From Planotetraspora sp. A-T 1434 (GTDB taxonomy: Bacteria; Actinomycetota; Actinomycetes; Streptosporangiales; Streptosporangiaceae): a stretch of 64,000 bases of DNA. The stretch lies in contig NZ_JAOEGB010000003.1 in NCBI RefSeq assembly GCF_025420585.1, positions 186,001 through 250,000 on the forward strand. Direction: 5' to 3'. Below, one piece after another: positions 8,735-17,568 of the stretch. Under the pieces are notes generated by a model. That model worked only from the letters and a program-made list of their open reading frames with translations. It did no database searches and had not been told where the DNA came from. Position 1 is the stretch's first letter, and every line of letters starts with the position of its first letter. A program made the translations under genes and the position numbers.

Positions 8735-10732
8735 GTGACGTCGGGACCGGTACATGACACGATCGCCGTCGTGGTGGACAGAACGACCCGGCGTGTGGTC
8801 GTCCCGGTGAGCGTGCTGGTGCTCCTGGTGGCGGCGACGGTCGCCGTCGAGCCCCGGCTGCGGCACATCGGCGTGACGGGGATAGTGGAGCGTTTCGACG
8901 CCTTCCGATGTGTGGCGGGGCTGGCGTTCGGCGTGCCCGGCGTGCTCGTGGTGGCGCAGCGGCCGGCGAGCCGGGTCGGATGGCTCATGACCGTCATCGG
9001 GGCGGCCCAGGCGGTAGGCGTCGCCCTCGGGGCGTACGGCCTGCTGGGCATCAACGACGGCGGGCTGCCCGGCGACGACTGGGCGATGTGGGTGTCGAAC
9101 TGGATCTGGGTGCCGGCCTACCTCGCGGTGCCGACCGTCCTGTTGCTGATCTTCCCCGACGGCCGGCTCCCCTCGCGGCGATGGCGGCCGGCGTTGGCGG
9201 TGGCGATCGCCGGGATCGTGATGGGCGCGGTCGACTGGATCTTGCAGCCGGTGACGCTTCTGGGCGAGGTCGGCCGGATGTATCCCCCCGGCTATGAGGG
9301 AGTGTTCGCGCATCTGACCGGGGTCCCTCCGGCGGTCCGCACGGCCGGGACGGTGTGTTCGCTCATCTCCGTGGCGGCCGCCCTCGCCTCGCTGGTGATC
9401 CGCTACCGGCGATCCGATGAGCGGATGCGGCGCCGGTTGCAGTGGGTGGTGGCCGGGGCCCTGCTGACGGTGAGCATGCTCGGCCTGGCACTGCTGGTCC
9501 CCTGGGGGGCACCGATCGTCGCCCTGGCCTGCGTGCCGCTGCCGGCCGGGGTGGCCGTGGCCGTCGTGGCCCACCGCCTGTGGGATCTCGACCTGTTGCT
9601 GTCGCGTGCGCTGGCCTTCGGCGCCGTGAGCGTGCTGCTGCTGGCGGGCTACGCGCTGACCGCCTTCACAGTGGGCGGCGTCCTGGGAGCCGGGGCGTCG
9701 GCGATCCTGGTGGCGTTCGCTGTGCATCCGCTGTATCTGCGGGCCAGCACGGCGGCGAACCGTCTGGTCTACGGTGATCGGGACGACCCGGCCAGGGCGC
9801 TGCGCCGCCTGGGTGCGCGGCTGTCGGACGCCGGCGCCCCCGGAGACCTGCTGGAGCGGATGGCCGCCGAGGTCGGCCGCGTGTTGCGGGTGCACTACGT
9901 GGCGGTCGAAGATCACGGGGTGGTCGTGGCCTCGTGGGGCGCCTCCGGCGAGGCCGGCGAGCGCGTTCTTCTGCACCACCAGGGCCACGAGGTCGGCACG
10001 CTATTGGTCGGCGAGCGGCTGCGCCCAAAGGATCGCGCGTTGCTGGCCGAGCTGGCCCCGCATGTGGCGGTGGCCGTCCACGCCCACCGTCTCGGAGCCG
10101 ATCTGGAACGTTCACATGCCCGGCTGCTCGCCGCCCGGCAGGAGGAACGCGACCGGCTGCTGTACGAACTGCACGACGGAGTGGGGCCCACCCTGGCGGC
10201 CCTGGCCCTGCAACTCGATCGCGGGCGCCGCCTCGTCGACACCGATCCGCAGCAGGCCAAGCACATCATGGACGATCTGTCCGCCCGCATCCGGGCCACT
10301 GTCGGCAATGTCCGCGCGATCGTCAACGACCTGCGGCCACCCCCGCTGGACGACCTCGGGCTCGCCGGCGCATTGGCGGAGTTGGGCAAGGGATTCGCCG
10401 GCGATCTGGCCGTCGAGGTCGACACGCCGTCCGACCTGCCCGCCCTGTCCGCGCCGATCGAGCTGGCCACCTACCGCATCGCCGCCGAGGCGCTGACCAA
10501 CGCCGCACGCCACGCCAGGGCCTCCCACTGCATCGTGCGCCTGCGCGCCCACCAGGCCCTGGAGTTGCACATCGACGACGACGGGATCGGCCTGGCCTCC
10601 CCTGCCCGGCACGGCTTCGGCTTGACCTCCATGCGCCGCAGATCCGAAGAGCTGGGCGGCACCTTCGAACTGCACACCGGCGACGGGACAGGCACCCACC
10701 TGGTCGTCCGGCTCCCCCTGGCGGCCTCGTGA
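8735..10732 (+). CDS. Polytopic NarL-type sensor histidine kinase
   Basis: A 665-residue kinase. The first roughly 330 residues contain about nine or ten hydrophobic segments with short loops and no extracellular domain. A short linker with GAF-like character (about 350-450) follows. The HisKA_3 dimerisation helix has the phospho-acceptor His at about 480 in YELHDGVGPTLAAL. The HATPase_c domain carries NAARHA (N-box), DDDGIGL (G1) and HGFGLTSMRRR (G2). The GTG start at 8735 has a weak GAAGGGA site and an alternative GTG at 8771 is possible. Its stop overlaps the start of the downstream regulator gene, so the two form a translationally coupled two-component pair. Confidence 0.88.
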   Translation: MTSGPVHDTIAVVVDRTTRRVVVPVSVLVLLVAATVAVEPRLRHIGVTGIVERFDAFRCVAGLAFGVPGVLVVAQRPASRVGWLMTVIGAAQAVGVALGAYGLLGINDGGLPGDDWAMWVSNWIWVPAYLAVPTVLLLIFPDGRLPSRRWRPALAVAIAGIVMGAVDWILQPVTLLGEVGRMYPPGYEGVFAHLTGVPPAVRTAGTVCSLISVAAALASLVIRYRRSDERMRRRLQWVVAGALLTVSMLGLALLVPWGAPIVALACVPLPAGVAVAVVAHRLWDLDLLLSRALAFGAVSVLLLAGYALTAFTVGGVLGAGASAILVAFAVHPLYLRASTAANRLVYGDRDDPARALRRLGARLSDAGAPGDLLERMAAEVGRVLRVHYVAVEDHGVVVASWGASGEAGERVLLHHQGHEVGTLLVGERLRPKDRALLAELAPHVAVAVHAHRLGADLERSHARLLAARQEERDRLLYELHDGVGPTLAALALQLDRGRRLVDTDPQQAKHIMDDLSARIRATVGNVRAIVNDLRPPPLDDLGLAGALAELGKGFAGDLAVEVDTPSDLPALSAPIELATYRIAAEALTNAARHARASHCIVRLRAHQALELHIDDDGIGLASPARHGFGLTSMRRRSEELGGTFELHTGDGTGTHLVVRLPLAAS

Positions 10733-11364
10733 TCCGCCTCATGGTGGTCGAGGACCACCCGATCTACGCCGAGGGGCTCGTGGCACTGTTCCGCGAGTTG
10801 CCCGAGATCGAGGTCGTCGGTGTTGCCGGGACCGCAGAGGCCGCCATCGAGCTGGTCGAGCACAACACCCCTGATGTGATCTTGATGGACCTGCACCTGC
10901 CCGGGATGAGCGGGGTGCAGGCCACCTCCCACATCACGGCCCGCCACCCCGGCGTGGCCGTGCTCGCCCTGACCATGTTGTCGGACGACGAGACCATCCT
11001 CGCCGCCATCCGCGCCGGCGCGCGCGGCTACCTCTTCAAAGAAGCACCACAGGAGGAGATCGTCCGATCGCTCCAGGCCGTCGCGGCCGGTCAGGTCGTC
11101 TTCGGCCCCTCCGCCGGCAGCCGGGTGCTGGCCGCTCTGGCCACCGAGGCAGCCCGCCCCCGCCCGCTGCCCGAGTTGACCGACCGGGAACGGGAGGTGC
11201 TCGACCTGATCGCCACTGGGCTTACCAACCACGCCATCGCCCAGCGCCTGTTCCTCAGCGAGAAGACCATCCGCAACCACGTGTCCAACATCTTCGCCAA
11301 ACTCGGCGTCTCCGGCCGCTCGGCCGCCGTCGCCCGCGCCCGCGACGCCGGCCTCGGCACCTGA
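10729..11364 (+). CDS. NarL/LuxR-family response regulator
   Basis: A 211-residue partner of the preceding kinase, starting at GTG 10729 in a GTGA overlap. The receiver domain has the acidic pocket VVEDHP, phospho-acceptor Asp 54 in ILMDLHLPG, the Thr in LALTML and the Lys in YLFKEA. The C-terminal LuxR helix-turn-helix contains LTDREREVLDLIATGLTNH, then LFLSEKTIRNHVSNIFAKL. The divergent SARP/membrane-protein operon is an obvious candidate target, though nothing in the sequence proves it. Confidence 0.9.
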   Translation: MIRLMVVEDHPIYAEGLVALFRELPEIEVVGVAGTAEAAIELVEHNTPDVILMDLHLPGMSGVQATSHITARHPGVAVLALTMLSDDETILAAIRAGARGYLFKEAPQEEIVRSLQAVAAGQVVFGPSAGSRVLAALATEAARPRPLPELTDREREVLDLIATGLTNHAIAQRLFLSEKTIRNHVSNIFAKLGVSGRSAAVARARDAGLGT

Positions 11365-11393
11365 TTGCCACCTATTGCTGTACGGCAAGCAAA

Positions 11394-11422
11394 AGGCCCT
11401 CCTGGATCATCCGGGAGGGCCT
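11394..11422 (-). terminator. Rho-independent terminator downstream of tRNA-Thr
   Basis: A perfect 9-bp inverted repeat (AGGCCCTCC / GGAGGGCCT) with an 11-base loop lies between the converging response-regulator and tRNA genes. The minus strand has a TTTT run directly after the stem, so it mainly serves the tRNA transcript. The plus strand has no T run. Confidence 0.7.
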
Positions 11423-11431
11423 CTGAGCTGG

Positions 11432-11505
11432 AGCCGCCTAAGGGAATCGAACCCTTGACCCCTTCATTACGAGTGAAGTGCTCTGGCCGACTGAGCTAAG
11501 GCGGC
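11432..11505 (-). tRNA. tRNA-Thr (anticodon CGT)
   Basis: Read on the minus strand, a 74-base cloverleaf begins GCCGCCTTAGCTCAGT and ends with acceptor strand AGGCGGC plus discriminator T. The anticodon stem CTTCA/TGAAG encloses loop CTCGTAA, giving anticodon CGT. The T-arm is intact (GGGTTCGATTCCC). CCA is not encoded. Confidence 0.95.
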
Positions 11506-11563
11506 GTGCCGTTCGACGGCATTCGAGAGTCTACAGGCTCGCCGGGGGTTCTCGCGCCCATGA

Positions 11564-13087
11564 CTACCGGGCTTTCGGGCACACCGTACCGTTCTTGGGG
11601 ACCCGGAGGGAGATCAGGTAGTCGTCGACCGCCGTGTCCACGCAGTTCGAGCCCATCTTGTAGGCGGTGTGGCCGTCGCCGTCGTACCCCAGCAGGACTC
11701 CGGAGGTGAGCTCCGACGCCAGCCCCTTCGCCCACTCGTACGGCGTGGCGGGGTCACGCACGGTCCCGACGACGAGGATCGGCGGCGCTCCCTCTGCCTT
11801 GACCGGCTCGTCCGTGCCAACCGGCTTGACGGGCCAGAACGAGCAGGGAAGCGAGCCCCACATCACGGTCGCCCCGAAGTGCGGTGCCGTCTTCTCGGCG
11901 GCGACCGCGGCCTTCTCGTAGGCCGTCATGGACTTGGGATACGGGTGGTCGAGGCAGTTGACCGCCATGTTGGACTCGGTCTGGTTCGAGTAGGACCCGT
12001 CGGACCGCCGGTCGACGAGCACGTCGGCGAGACGCAGCAGATCGGTGCCGTCTCCCGCGAAGGCCCGCCCGAGGGCGATCCGCAGTTGCGGCCAGGCGTC
12101 GCGCTCGTACAGCGGGGTGACGATGCCGAGGACCGTCCACGCCTCGTTGATCACGCGGCCGTCCCCCAGGTCGTTCTTCAGAGGGTGCTCGTCCGCATGC
12201 TTCAGCAGGTGGGCGACCTCCGCCATCGCCCCGTCGACCGTATGACTGGTGAAGGGGCCGGTTTGCCGCAGGGAGTCCTCGATGAAGGCCCTGAGCGCCA
12301 CCTCGAACCCTCGGGCCTGCACCTCGTTGGCCTTGAGCGACGGCACGGCCGGGTCGACGGCTCCATCGAGGACCAGGGCGCGAACGTTCTTGGGGAACAG
12401 ATCCGCATATATCGCGCCAAGGTAGGTGCCGTACGACTTGCCGAGGTAAGTCATCCCGGAGTCGCCGACAACTCCGCGTAGCACGTCCATGTCCCTGGCC
12501 GCGTCAGCCGTACCGACGAAAGGAAGCAGGCGGCCCGACTTGGCCTCACAGCCCTCGGCGAACGCCTTGGAGCTCTGCTTCAGCGCGTTGATCTCCGCCG
12601 ACGAGTCGGGGTTGGGATCCATGCCGACGTAGGCGTCCAAGTCGCGGCTGGACATGCACGTCACCGGCGAGGACTCGCCCACACCACGAGGGTCGAAGCC
12701 GACGATGTCGAACCTCGCCAGCACGTTGGCGGTGAGGACGGACCGCGCCGCCCGGGTGTACTGGATGCCCGATCCGCCCGGCCCGCCGGGATTGATGAGC
12801 AGCGAGCCGATGCGCTTCCCCGTCGCGGGCAGGCGGATCACGCTGATGTCGATCCGCTCCCCGGAGGGCTTCGTGTAGTCGAGCGGCACCTTGACACGGG
12901 CGCACTGGAAGCCGTCTCCGCAGTCAGCCCACGCCGGCGACTGGCTGTAGAAGGGCTGCAGAGCGGGGGTCGGCGCCTTGATAACCGGGCGAGCGCCCCC
13001 TGCGGGCTGGTGGTCCGCGGTGCACCCTGCGGCGCATCCGGCGGCGAGGACGAGCGCCGCGACGGCGGCGGCGAAACCACGGGTCAT
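11564..13087 (-). CDS. TAP-like secreted tripeptidyl aminopeptidase lipoprotein
   Basis: A 507-residue alpha/beta hydrolase of the Streptomyces tripeptidyl-aminopeptidase/SlpD type. The start at ATG 13087 gives a signal peptide with lipobox LAAG-Cys18, so it is probably a membrane-anchored extracellular lipoprotein. The oxyanion region LLINPGGPGGSG (about 97) and the nucleophile GKSYGTY (Ser 218) are followed by the TAP C-terminal domain with the acid in VVGTVRDPATPY and the His in GDGHTAYKMG. Such enzymes remove N-terminal tripeptides from exported or environmental proteins. The gene is monocistronic. Upstream in the same orientation lies only an integrase relic. Confidence 0.85.
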   Translation of the reverse strand: MTRGFAAAVAALVLAAGCAAGCTADHQPAGGARPVIKAPTPALQPFYSQSPAWADCGDGFQCARVKVPLDYTKPSGERIDISVIRLPATGKRIGSLLINPGGPGGSGIQYTRAARSVLTANVLARFDIVGFDPRGVGESSPVTCMSSRDLDAYVGMDPNPDSSAEINALKQSSKAFAEGCEAKSGRLLPFVGTADAARDMDVLRGVVGDSGMTYLGKSYGTYLGAIYADLFPKNVRALVLDGAVDPAVPSLKANEVQARGFEVALRAFIEDSLRQTGPFTSHTVDGAMAEVAHLLKHADEHPLKNDLGDGRVINEAWTVLGIVTPLYERDAWPQLRIALGRAFAGDGTDLLRLADVLVDRRSDGSYSNQTESNMAVNCLDHPYPKSMTAYEKAAVAAEKTAPHFGATVMWGSLPCSFWPVKPVGTDEPVKAEGAPPILVVGTVRDPATPYEWAKGLASELTSGVLLGYDGDGHTAYKMGSNCVDTAVDDYLISLRVPKNGTVCPKAR

Positions 13088-13103
13088 GCCTCGCCCAGTC
13101 CGC

Positions 13104-13275
13104 GCCTCTGGCGTGCATACGTTCAACTCATGCCTCCGGAGGCAGAAATGCCCGAGTCTCGATGAAGCGGATGAAGATGGATAGGGAGACCTCGCCGCGG
13201 CGCTTGAAGCTCGGCGTGACTTTGACTGACGGACTGACCGACCGCATAACTGTCGCATCTTATGTCCGGGCCACC
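13104..13275 (+). pseudogene. Relic of the 5' end of a serine-integrase gene
   Basis: This stretch aligns by eye with the leader and first 45 codons of the integrase gene at 21439. Both share GTGCATAC before the start, then ATGCC[T/C]CCGGAGGC, a GACTTT...CTGAC...CTGACCGA block and finally LTDRITVASYVRATL against LTDRVPVASYAGISADL. Stops and small indels interrupt the reading frame. It is an old partial copy, not a gene. Unlike the 21-kb copy, no ricT sequence flanks it. Confidence 0.6.
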
Positions 13276-13597
13276 CTCTAGGCGGCTCGTGACGTGCATA
13301 GATCTTCCTGGCGTTGTGGGCACGACGGGCCCCGGGACACGCATCCACGGCTGCCTGGAATCCCAGCAGTTGCCACTCCCGGTGCTGTCGTGAGGTCGTT
13401 CTATTGCGGTTCGGTCTTTTCGCTGCGCTTCGCGGGCCGTCGATCGTGACGCTCAGTTGAGGCGATTCCGCTCCTGGAAGCCGTGCTCGCCGTGGAGACG
13501 CGGCTCCCGGGGGCCGACCACCCCGCACCCTGACCATGCAGAGGCCGTGGACCTGCCCGGTCATCCGGGTCATCCGGGTCATGCAGGTCATTCATGG
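13276..13597. other. Intergenic region with a short direct repeat
   Basis: No protein is recognisable on either strand. At 13559-13598, next to the permease stop codon, the sequence holds three near-perfect copies of GGTCATCC followed by GGTCATGCAGGTCATTCATGGTCATTC, a run of GGTCAT units. The rest shows no structure I can name. Confidence 0.4.
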
Positions 13598-16033
13598 TCA
13601 TTCGTGGGCACCGATGGCCTCGACAGGACGGGCACGAAGGACGAGGCGCGCCGGGAGGGCGGTGGCGGCGATGGCCAAGGCGGCCGCCGAGGCGACCACA
13701 GCCACATAGGCCGGCATCGGCACGTACGGCTGGGCAGAGCCGGTCATGCCCACGCTGAAGGCCGCGAGCGTGACCAGTGAGATCGCCGTGCCGACGGCCA
13801 CCGAGACCAGCACCGCGGTCAGCGTCTCCAGGCGGAGCATCCGCAGCACCTGCCGGCGAGTGGTGCCGACGAGGCGGAGCAGGGCGAGCTCGCGGGAGCG
13901 GTCCGAGACGGACATCGCCAGCGTGTTGACCACGGCGATCGCGGTGAACGCGATGATCAGGCCCATCGCCACATAGCTGACTTCGGCGTTCGGCGTGCCC
14001 ACCTCGGCGGCTTGGATCCTGTCGAGCACCGCGACGCCGGGTACGGCGCGCTCCAGGGCCGAGCGGGGAACCGACGGAGCCGCCACCAGGACAGTGGAGA
14101 ACGGATCATCGACGTGCGGGCGCACCAGCTCGTGCGCCAGGAGAAGCTCGCCATACCCGAGTCCCCGCTCGTAGACGGCGACGACGCGGAGTGTCGCGGG
14201 AGTGCCGTCACCCAGAGTGAGCCGGAGCGGAGAGCCGACCGACAACCCGAGACGGGACGCGGCGGTCCGGCTGATCGCGACCGACTCCCGGCCGAGCTCC
14301 CGCAACGATCCGGAGATCACCCCCGGGTCGAGCGTCCGGGAGAGCCCCGAGGGCGTGACAGCCTGCGCGCCGTACTTGTCCAGGCCGACCCTGACCGACG
14401 TGTGCAGCACCTCGGTGACGGTCTCCACACCCGGCACCTCGCGGACCGCCTCGGCGGTGCCGCTGGAGACCCGCGGCCCGAGCACGTAGTCGAAGCGGCC
14501 GCCCGCCGCCACCTGCTCCTGGGCGGCATGCCCCATCGTGGTCTGCACGAACAGGATCGTGCATGTCATCGCGACCATCAGGCTGAGCGGGGTGATCACG
14601 GAGGCGAGCCGGCGTGATCCGGCGCGCAGGTTCGCGGCGGCGAGGTACCCACTCACCCGGGAGGCACGCAACGCCACCCCGAGCAGCGCGACGGACACGC
14701 CGGCGATCACCGGGCCGAGCAGGGCGACCGCGACCGTCCACACCAGCGCGGTCAGCATGGTCACCGGACTGGACGCGGCCTCGGTCGACAGCCCCGACAG
14801 CACCAGCGTCAGCACGACGCCGCCCGCGGCGCACAGCAGTCCGGCGAGCACCCGCATCCACGGCAGACGCGCGACGGGCAGCGCCGCGTCACCGATCGCC
14901 TCCACCGGACGGATCCTTGCCGTGCGGCGGGCGGAGATCCGCACAGCGGTCCAGGCGGCCACGACGGTCGCCGCCAGCGCGATGAACATCGGGAACGGGC
15001 TCACCACCAGCCGCAGATTCTCCGGCGTCGCACCCAGCGCGACGAACCTGGACCGCAGCCAGAAGCCCAGGCCGACTCCCAGTGCCGACCCCGGGATCCC
15101 GGCGGCGGCGCCGACCAGGAGCGCCTCACCGCCCAGCAGCCGGCGCACCTGCCGGGGCGTCGCGGCGACCGCCCGCAGCAGGGCGATCTCCCGCTGGCGC
15201 TGCTGGATGGAGAGTGCGAACGTGCCGACCACGACGAGGATCGCGACCAGCAGCGAGGTGCCGGCGAGGGCGCCACCGAGGCTGACCAGCTTCAGCCGTG
15301 CCTGCTCCGCGTCGAGGAACTCCACCGAGCCCCGCTCGTCACCGGTGTAGGCGACCGCGTCGCCGAGCACCGGAGCCAGGTCGACGCGGGCGAAGCCGTT
15401 CCGGGGAAAGACGCCGATCGCGCTGACCCGGCCAGGACGCCCGGCCAGGAGGCGGGCCTCGGCGGTGGCGAAGAACAGGGTGCTCTGACTGGGCAGAGCC
15501 TCGGCGGTGACGCCCACCACCTGGTACGTCCGCGACCCCGCGGGCGAATCCACGGTGACCCTGGCGCCCGGGGGCAGGCCCGCGCGCGCGTCCGCCACCA
15601 ACTCGTCACCGGCCCGGGGCTCACGTCCCGCGCGGAGGGTGAACGGCGTGAGCGCGGCCGACTCCCAGCCGTGCCCCCAGAAGGGTCGGCCTGAGACGGA
15701 AGCGGGGAACGTCACCTCGGTGACCACCCGTTCGATCCCCGGAACGCGCCTGAGCTCCTCGGCCAGAGAGGCGGGGACCCACCGGCGTTCCGGCAGGGAC
15801 TTGGCCTTGGTCTTGGTCTTATCCGACGTGCGGACCGTCTCGCGGACGTACTGGTCGCCCGCGACCAGTACCGGAGCACCCGCGTAACGCTCCGGGGCGA
15901 CGCCGCCGCGCAGCCCGGTCTCCAGCAGAATCCCGCAGCCGCACACCAGGGCCGCCGCGCACATCAGGGCGAGGAAGGCGCCCGCGACGCCGGCCTTGCG
16001 GTGCCGGAGTGTCCTCAACGCGAGGAGGATCAT
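13598..16033 (-). CDS. ABC transporter permease, FtsX/MacB-like with duplicated module
   Basis: An 811-residue permease starting at ATG 16033, one base inside the stop of the ATPase gene (TGATG overlap), so the two are translationally coupled. TM1 (about residues 10-32) is followed by a roughly 200-residue extracytoplasmic domain and an FtsX core of three helices (LLVAILVVVGTFALSIQQRQ ... ). There is a central pair of helices, a second extracytoplasmic domain (about 490-640) and a second FtsX core with NTLAMSVSDRSRELALLRLVG near the end. This duplicated-FtsX layout is typical of actinobacterial exporters of peptides, lipids or antibiotics rather than importers. Its partner ATPase is directly upstream, and a regulator and double kinase lie next door. 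Confidence 0.88.
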   Translation of the reverse strand: MILLALRTLRHRKAGVAGAFLALMCAAALVCGCGILLETGLRGGVAPERYAGAPVLVAGDQYVRETVRTSDKTKTKAKSLPERRWVPASLAEELRRVPGIERVVTEVTFPASVSGRPFWGHGWESAALTPFTLRAGREPRAGDELVADARAGLPPGARVTVDSPAGSRTYQVVGVTAEALPSQSTLFFATAEARLLAGRPGRVSAIGVFPRNGFARVDLAPVLGDAVAYTGDERGSVEFLDAEQARLKLVSLGGALAGTSLLVAILVVVGTFALSIQQRQREIALLRAVAATPRQVRRLLGGEALLVGAAAGIPGSALGVGLGFWLRSRFVALGATPENLRLVVSPFPMFIALAATVVAAWTAVRISARRTARIRPVEAIGDAALPVARLPWMRVLAGLLCAAGGVVLTLVLSGLSTEAASSPVTMLTALVWTVAVALLGPVIAGVSVALLGVALRASRVSGYLAAANLRAGSRRLASVITPLSLMVAMTCTILFVQTTMGHAAQEQVAAGGRFDYVLGPRVSSGTAEAVREVPGVETVTEVLHTSVRVGLDKYGAQAVTPSGLSRTLDPGVISGSLRELGRESVAISRTAASRLGLSVGSPLRLTLGDGTPATLRVVAVYERGLGYGELLLAHELVRPHVDDPFSTVLVAAPSVPRSALERAVPGVAVLDRIQAAEVGTPNAEVSYVAMGLIIAFTAIAVVNTLAMSVSDRSRELALLRLVGTTRRQVLRMLRLETLTAVLVSVAVGTAISLVTLAAFSVGMTGSAQPYVPMPAYVAVVASAAALAIAATALPARLVLRARPVEAIGAHE

Positions 16034-16764
16034 CACACCCACGCTCCCAGCCTGGTCATACGCTCGGCCACCCGCTCGGAGGTGGGGTCGGTCATCGCGT
16101 CCACGATCCGGCCGTCGGCCAGGTACAGGACGGTGTCGGCGTAGGAGGCGGCCATCGGGTCGTGGGTGACCATCACCACGGTCTGCCCCAGCGCGTCCAC
16201 CACCTCGCGAAGCAGCGTCAGCACGTCGCTGGCGGTCATCGTGTCCAGCGCGCCCGTGGGCTCGTCGCCGAACACCACCTCGGGCCTGGTCACCAGCGCC
16301 CTCGCGATCGCCACGCGCTGCTGCTGCCCGCCGGACAGCTGGGCGGGCCGGTGCCCGGTCCGCCCATCCAGACCGACCCGCGAGACGATCTCGCGGAGCC
16401 AGGCCCGGTCCACGCGGGCGCCCGAGAGACGCAGCGGCAGCGTGATGTTCTCGATCACGGTAAGCGAGGGCACCAGGTTGAAGGCCTGGAACACGAACCC
16501 GATCCGCTGCCTGCGCAGCTCGGTCAGCCGCGTCTCGTCCATACCGGTCAGTTCGACGCCGCCCAGCCGTACGGAACCCGAGGACGGCAGGTCGAGCCCC
16601 GCCGCACAGTGCAGGAACGTGCTCTTGCCCGACCCCGAGGGACCCATCACGGCGGTGAAGCCGCCCCGGGGAATCCCGATCGTCACCTCGCGCAGGGCCG
16701 CCACCGCGCCCTGCCCCTTCCCGTACACCTTGCTCACCGCGTCCAAGCGCACTGCGTCCGTCAT
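16033..16764 (-). CDS. ABC transporter ATP-binding protein, MacB/LolD type
   Basis: A 243-residue nucleotide-binding subunit with Walker A GPSGSGKST (41-49), the Q-loop in GFVFQAFNLVPSLT, the signature LSGGQQQRVAIARAL, Walker B VVFGDEPTGALD and the switch His in VMVTHDPMAA. The NLVPSLTVIENI wording is that of the MacB/LolD/BceA group that pairs with FtsX-type permeases. It is first in the operon. Its promoter region (16765-16862) is shared with the divergent response-regulator gene, suggesting control by that regulator. Confidence 0.92.
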   Translation of the reverse strand: MTDAVRLDAVSKVYGKGQGAVAALREVTIGIPRGGFTAVMGPSGSGKSTFLHCAAGLDLPSSGSVRLGGVELTGMDETRLTELRRQRIGFVFQAFNLVPSLTVIENITLPLRLSGARVDRAWLREIVSRVGLDGRTGHRPAQLSGGQQQRVAIARALVTRPEVVFGDEPTGALDTMTASDVLTLLREVVDALGQTVVMVTHDPMAASYADTVLYLADGRIVDAMTDPTSERVAERMTRLGAWV

Positions 16765-16862
16765 GTCCCTCAGCCTGCTGACCTGCGGCTCGGCGGACCA
16801 GAGACGCCATCACGGAAGGACCATGACATCCTCATGATTCGGACACTGGTAGACATGTCTCC

Positions 16863-17471
16863 GTGATTCGTGTGCTGTTGGCCGAGGACCAGCACGTCGT
16901 CAGGGGCGCTCTGGCGGCGCTGCTCGGCCTGGAGGAGGACCTGGAGGTCGTCGCCGCCGTGGACTCGGGTGACACCGTCGTGCCCGCCGCCCTCCTCCAC
17001 CGGCCCGACGTCGCGCTACTCGACATCGACATGCCCGGCACAATTGACGGCCTCGCCGCCGCGGGTGAGCTCCGTTCGCGGCTTCCCGCCTGCCGGACGC
17101 TCATGCTCACCGGGTACGGCAAGCCGGGCCATCTCCGCCGGGCGCTCGGCGCGCAGGTGCACGGGTTCCTGCTGAAGACGGCGCCGCCCGAGGAGCTGGT
17201 CGCCGCCATCCGAGCGGTGGCCGCCGGCGAGCGGGTGCTCGACCCCTCGCTGGCGGTGACGGCCTGGGATCTGGCGGACAATCCCCTCACCCCCCGGGAG
17301 GCCGACGTGCTGCGGCTCGTGGCCGATGGAATCGACGTCACCGAGATCGCCGGCCGGCTCTTCCTGAGCCCGGGGACCGTACGCAACTACATCACCACGA
17401 TCGTCGCAAAGCTGAATGCCCGCAATCGGGTCGACGCCGTACGCATCGCGCGAGAGGCGGGCTGGATCTAG
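16863..17471 (+). CDS. DesR-like LuxR-family response regulator
   Basis: A 202-residue regulator starting at GTG 16863. The receiver domain has AEDQHVVRGAL, phospho-acceptor Asp 54 in ALLDIDMPG and the Lys in GFLLKTAPPEEL. The LuxR helix-turn-helix has LTPREADVLRLVADGIDV, then LFLSPGTVRNYITTIVAKL. The YITTIV signature is typical of DesR-like regulators paired with DesK-type kinases. It lies divergent from the ABC exporter and convergent with the double kinase gene, an arrangement common for cell-envelope stress or drug-export modules. This linkage is inference. Confidence 0.88.
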   Translation: MIRVLLAEDQHVVRGALAALLGLEEDLEVVAAVDSGDTVVPAALLHRPDVALLDIDMPGTIDGLAAAGELRSRLPACRTLMLTGYGKPGHLRRALGAQVHGFLLKTAPPEELVAAIRAVAAGERVLDPSLAVTAWDLADNPLTPREADVLRLVADGIDVTEIAGRLFLSPGTVRNYITTIVAKLNARNRVDAVRIAREAGWI

Positions 17472-17568
17472 CCAGGCGTGTCCCCCTTTACCGCCGCGCC
17501 CGGACGGCCATCCGCGACGGCCCGCTGGGGAGACCGTGCCGTGTTGGCAGGGCCGGGGAACCGTCCCC

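Noticed and set aside
8207-9988. A 593-codon minus-strand frame opposite the sensor kinase
   Set aside because: Shadow of the kinase gene; only the segment below 8550 in another frame is real.
5886-11364. Natural-product biosynthetic cluster around the SARP gene
   Set aside because: No biosynthetic enzyme, carrier protein or tailoring gene is present nearby.
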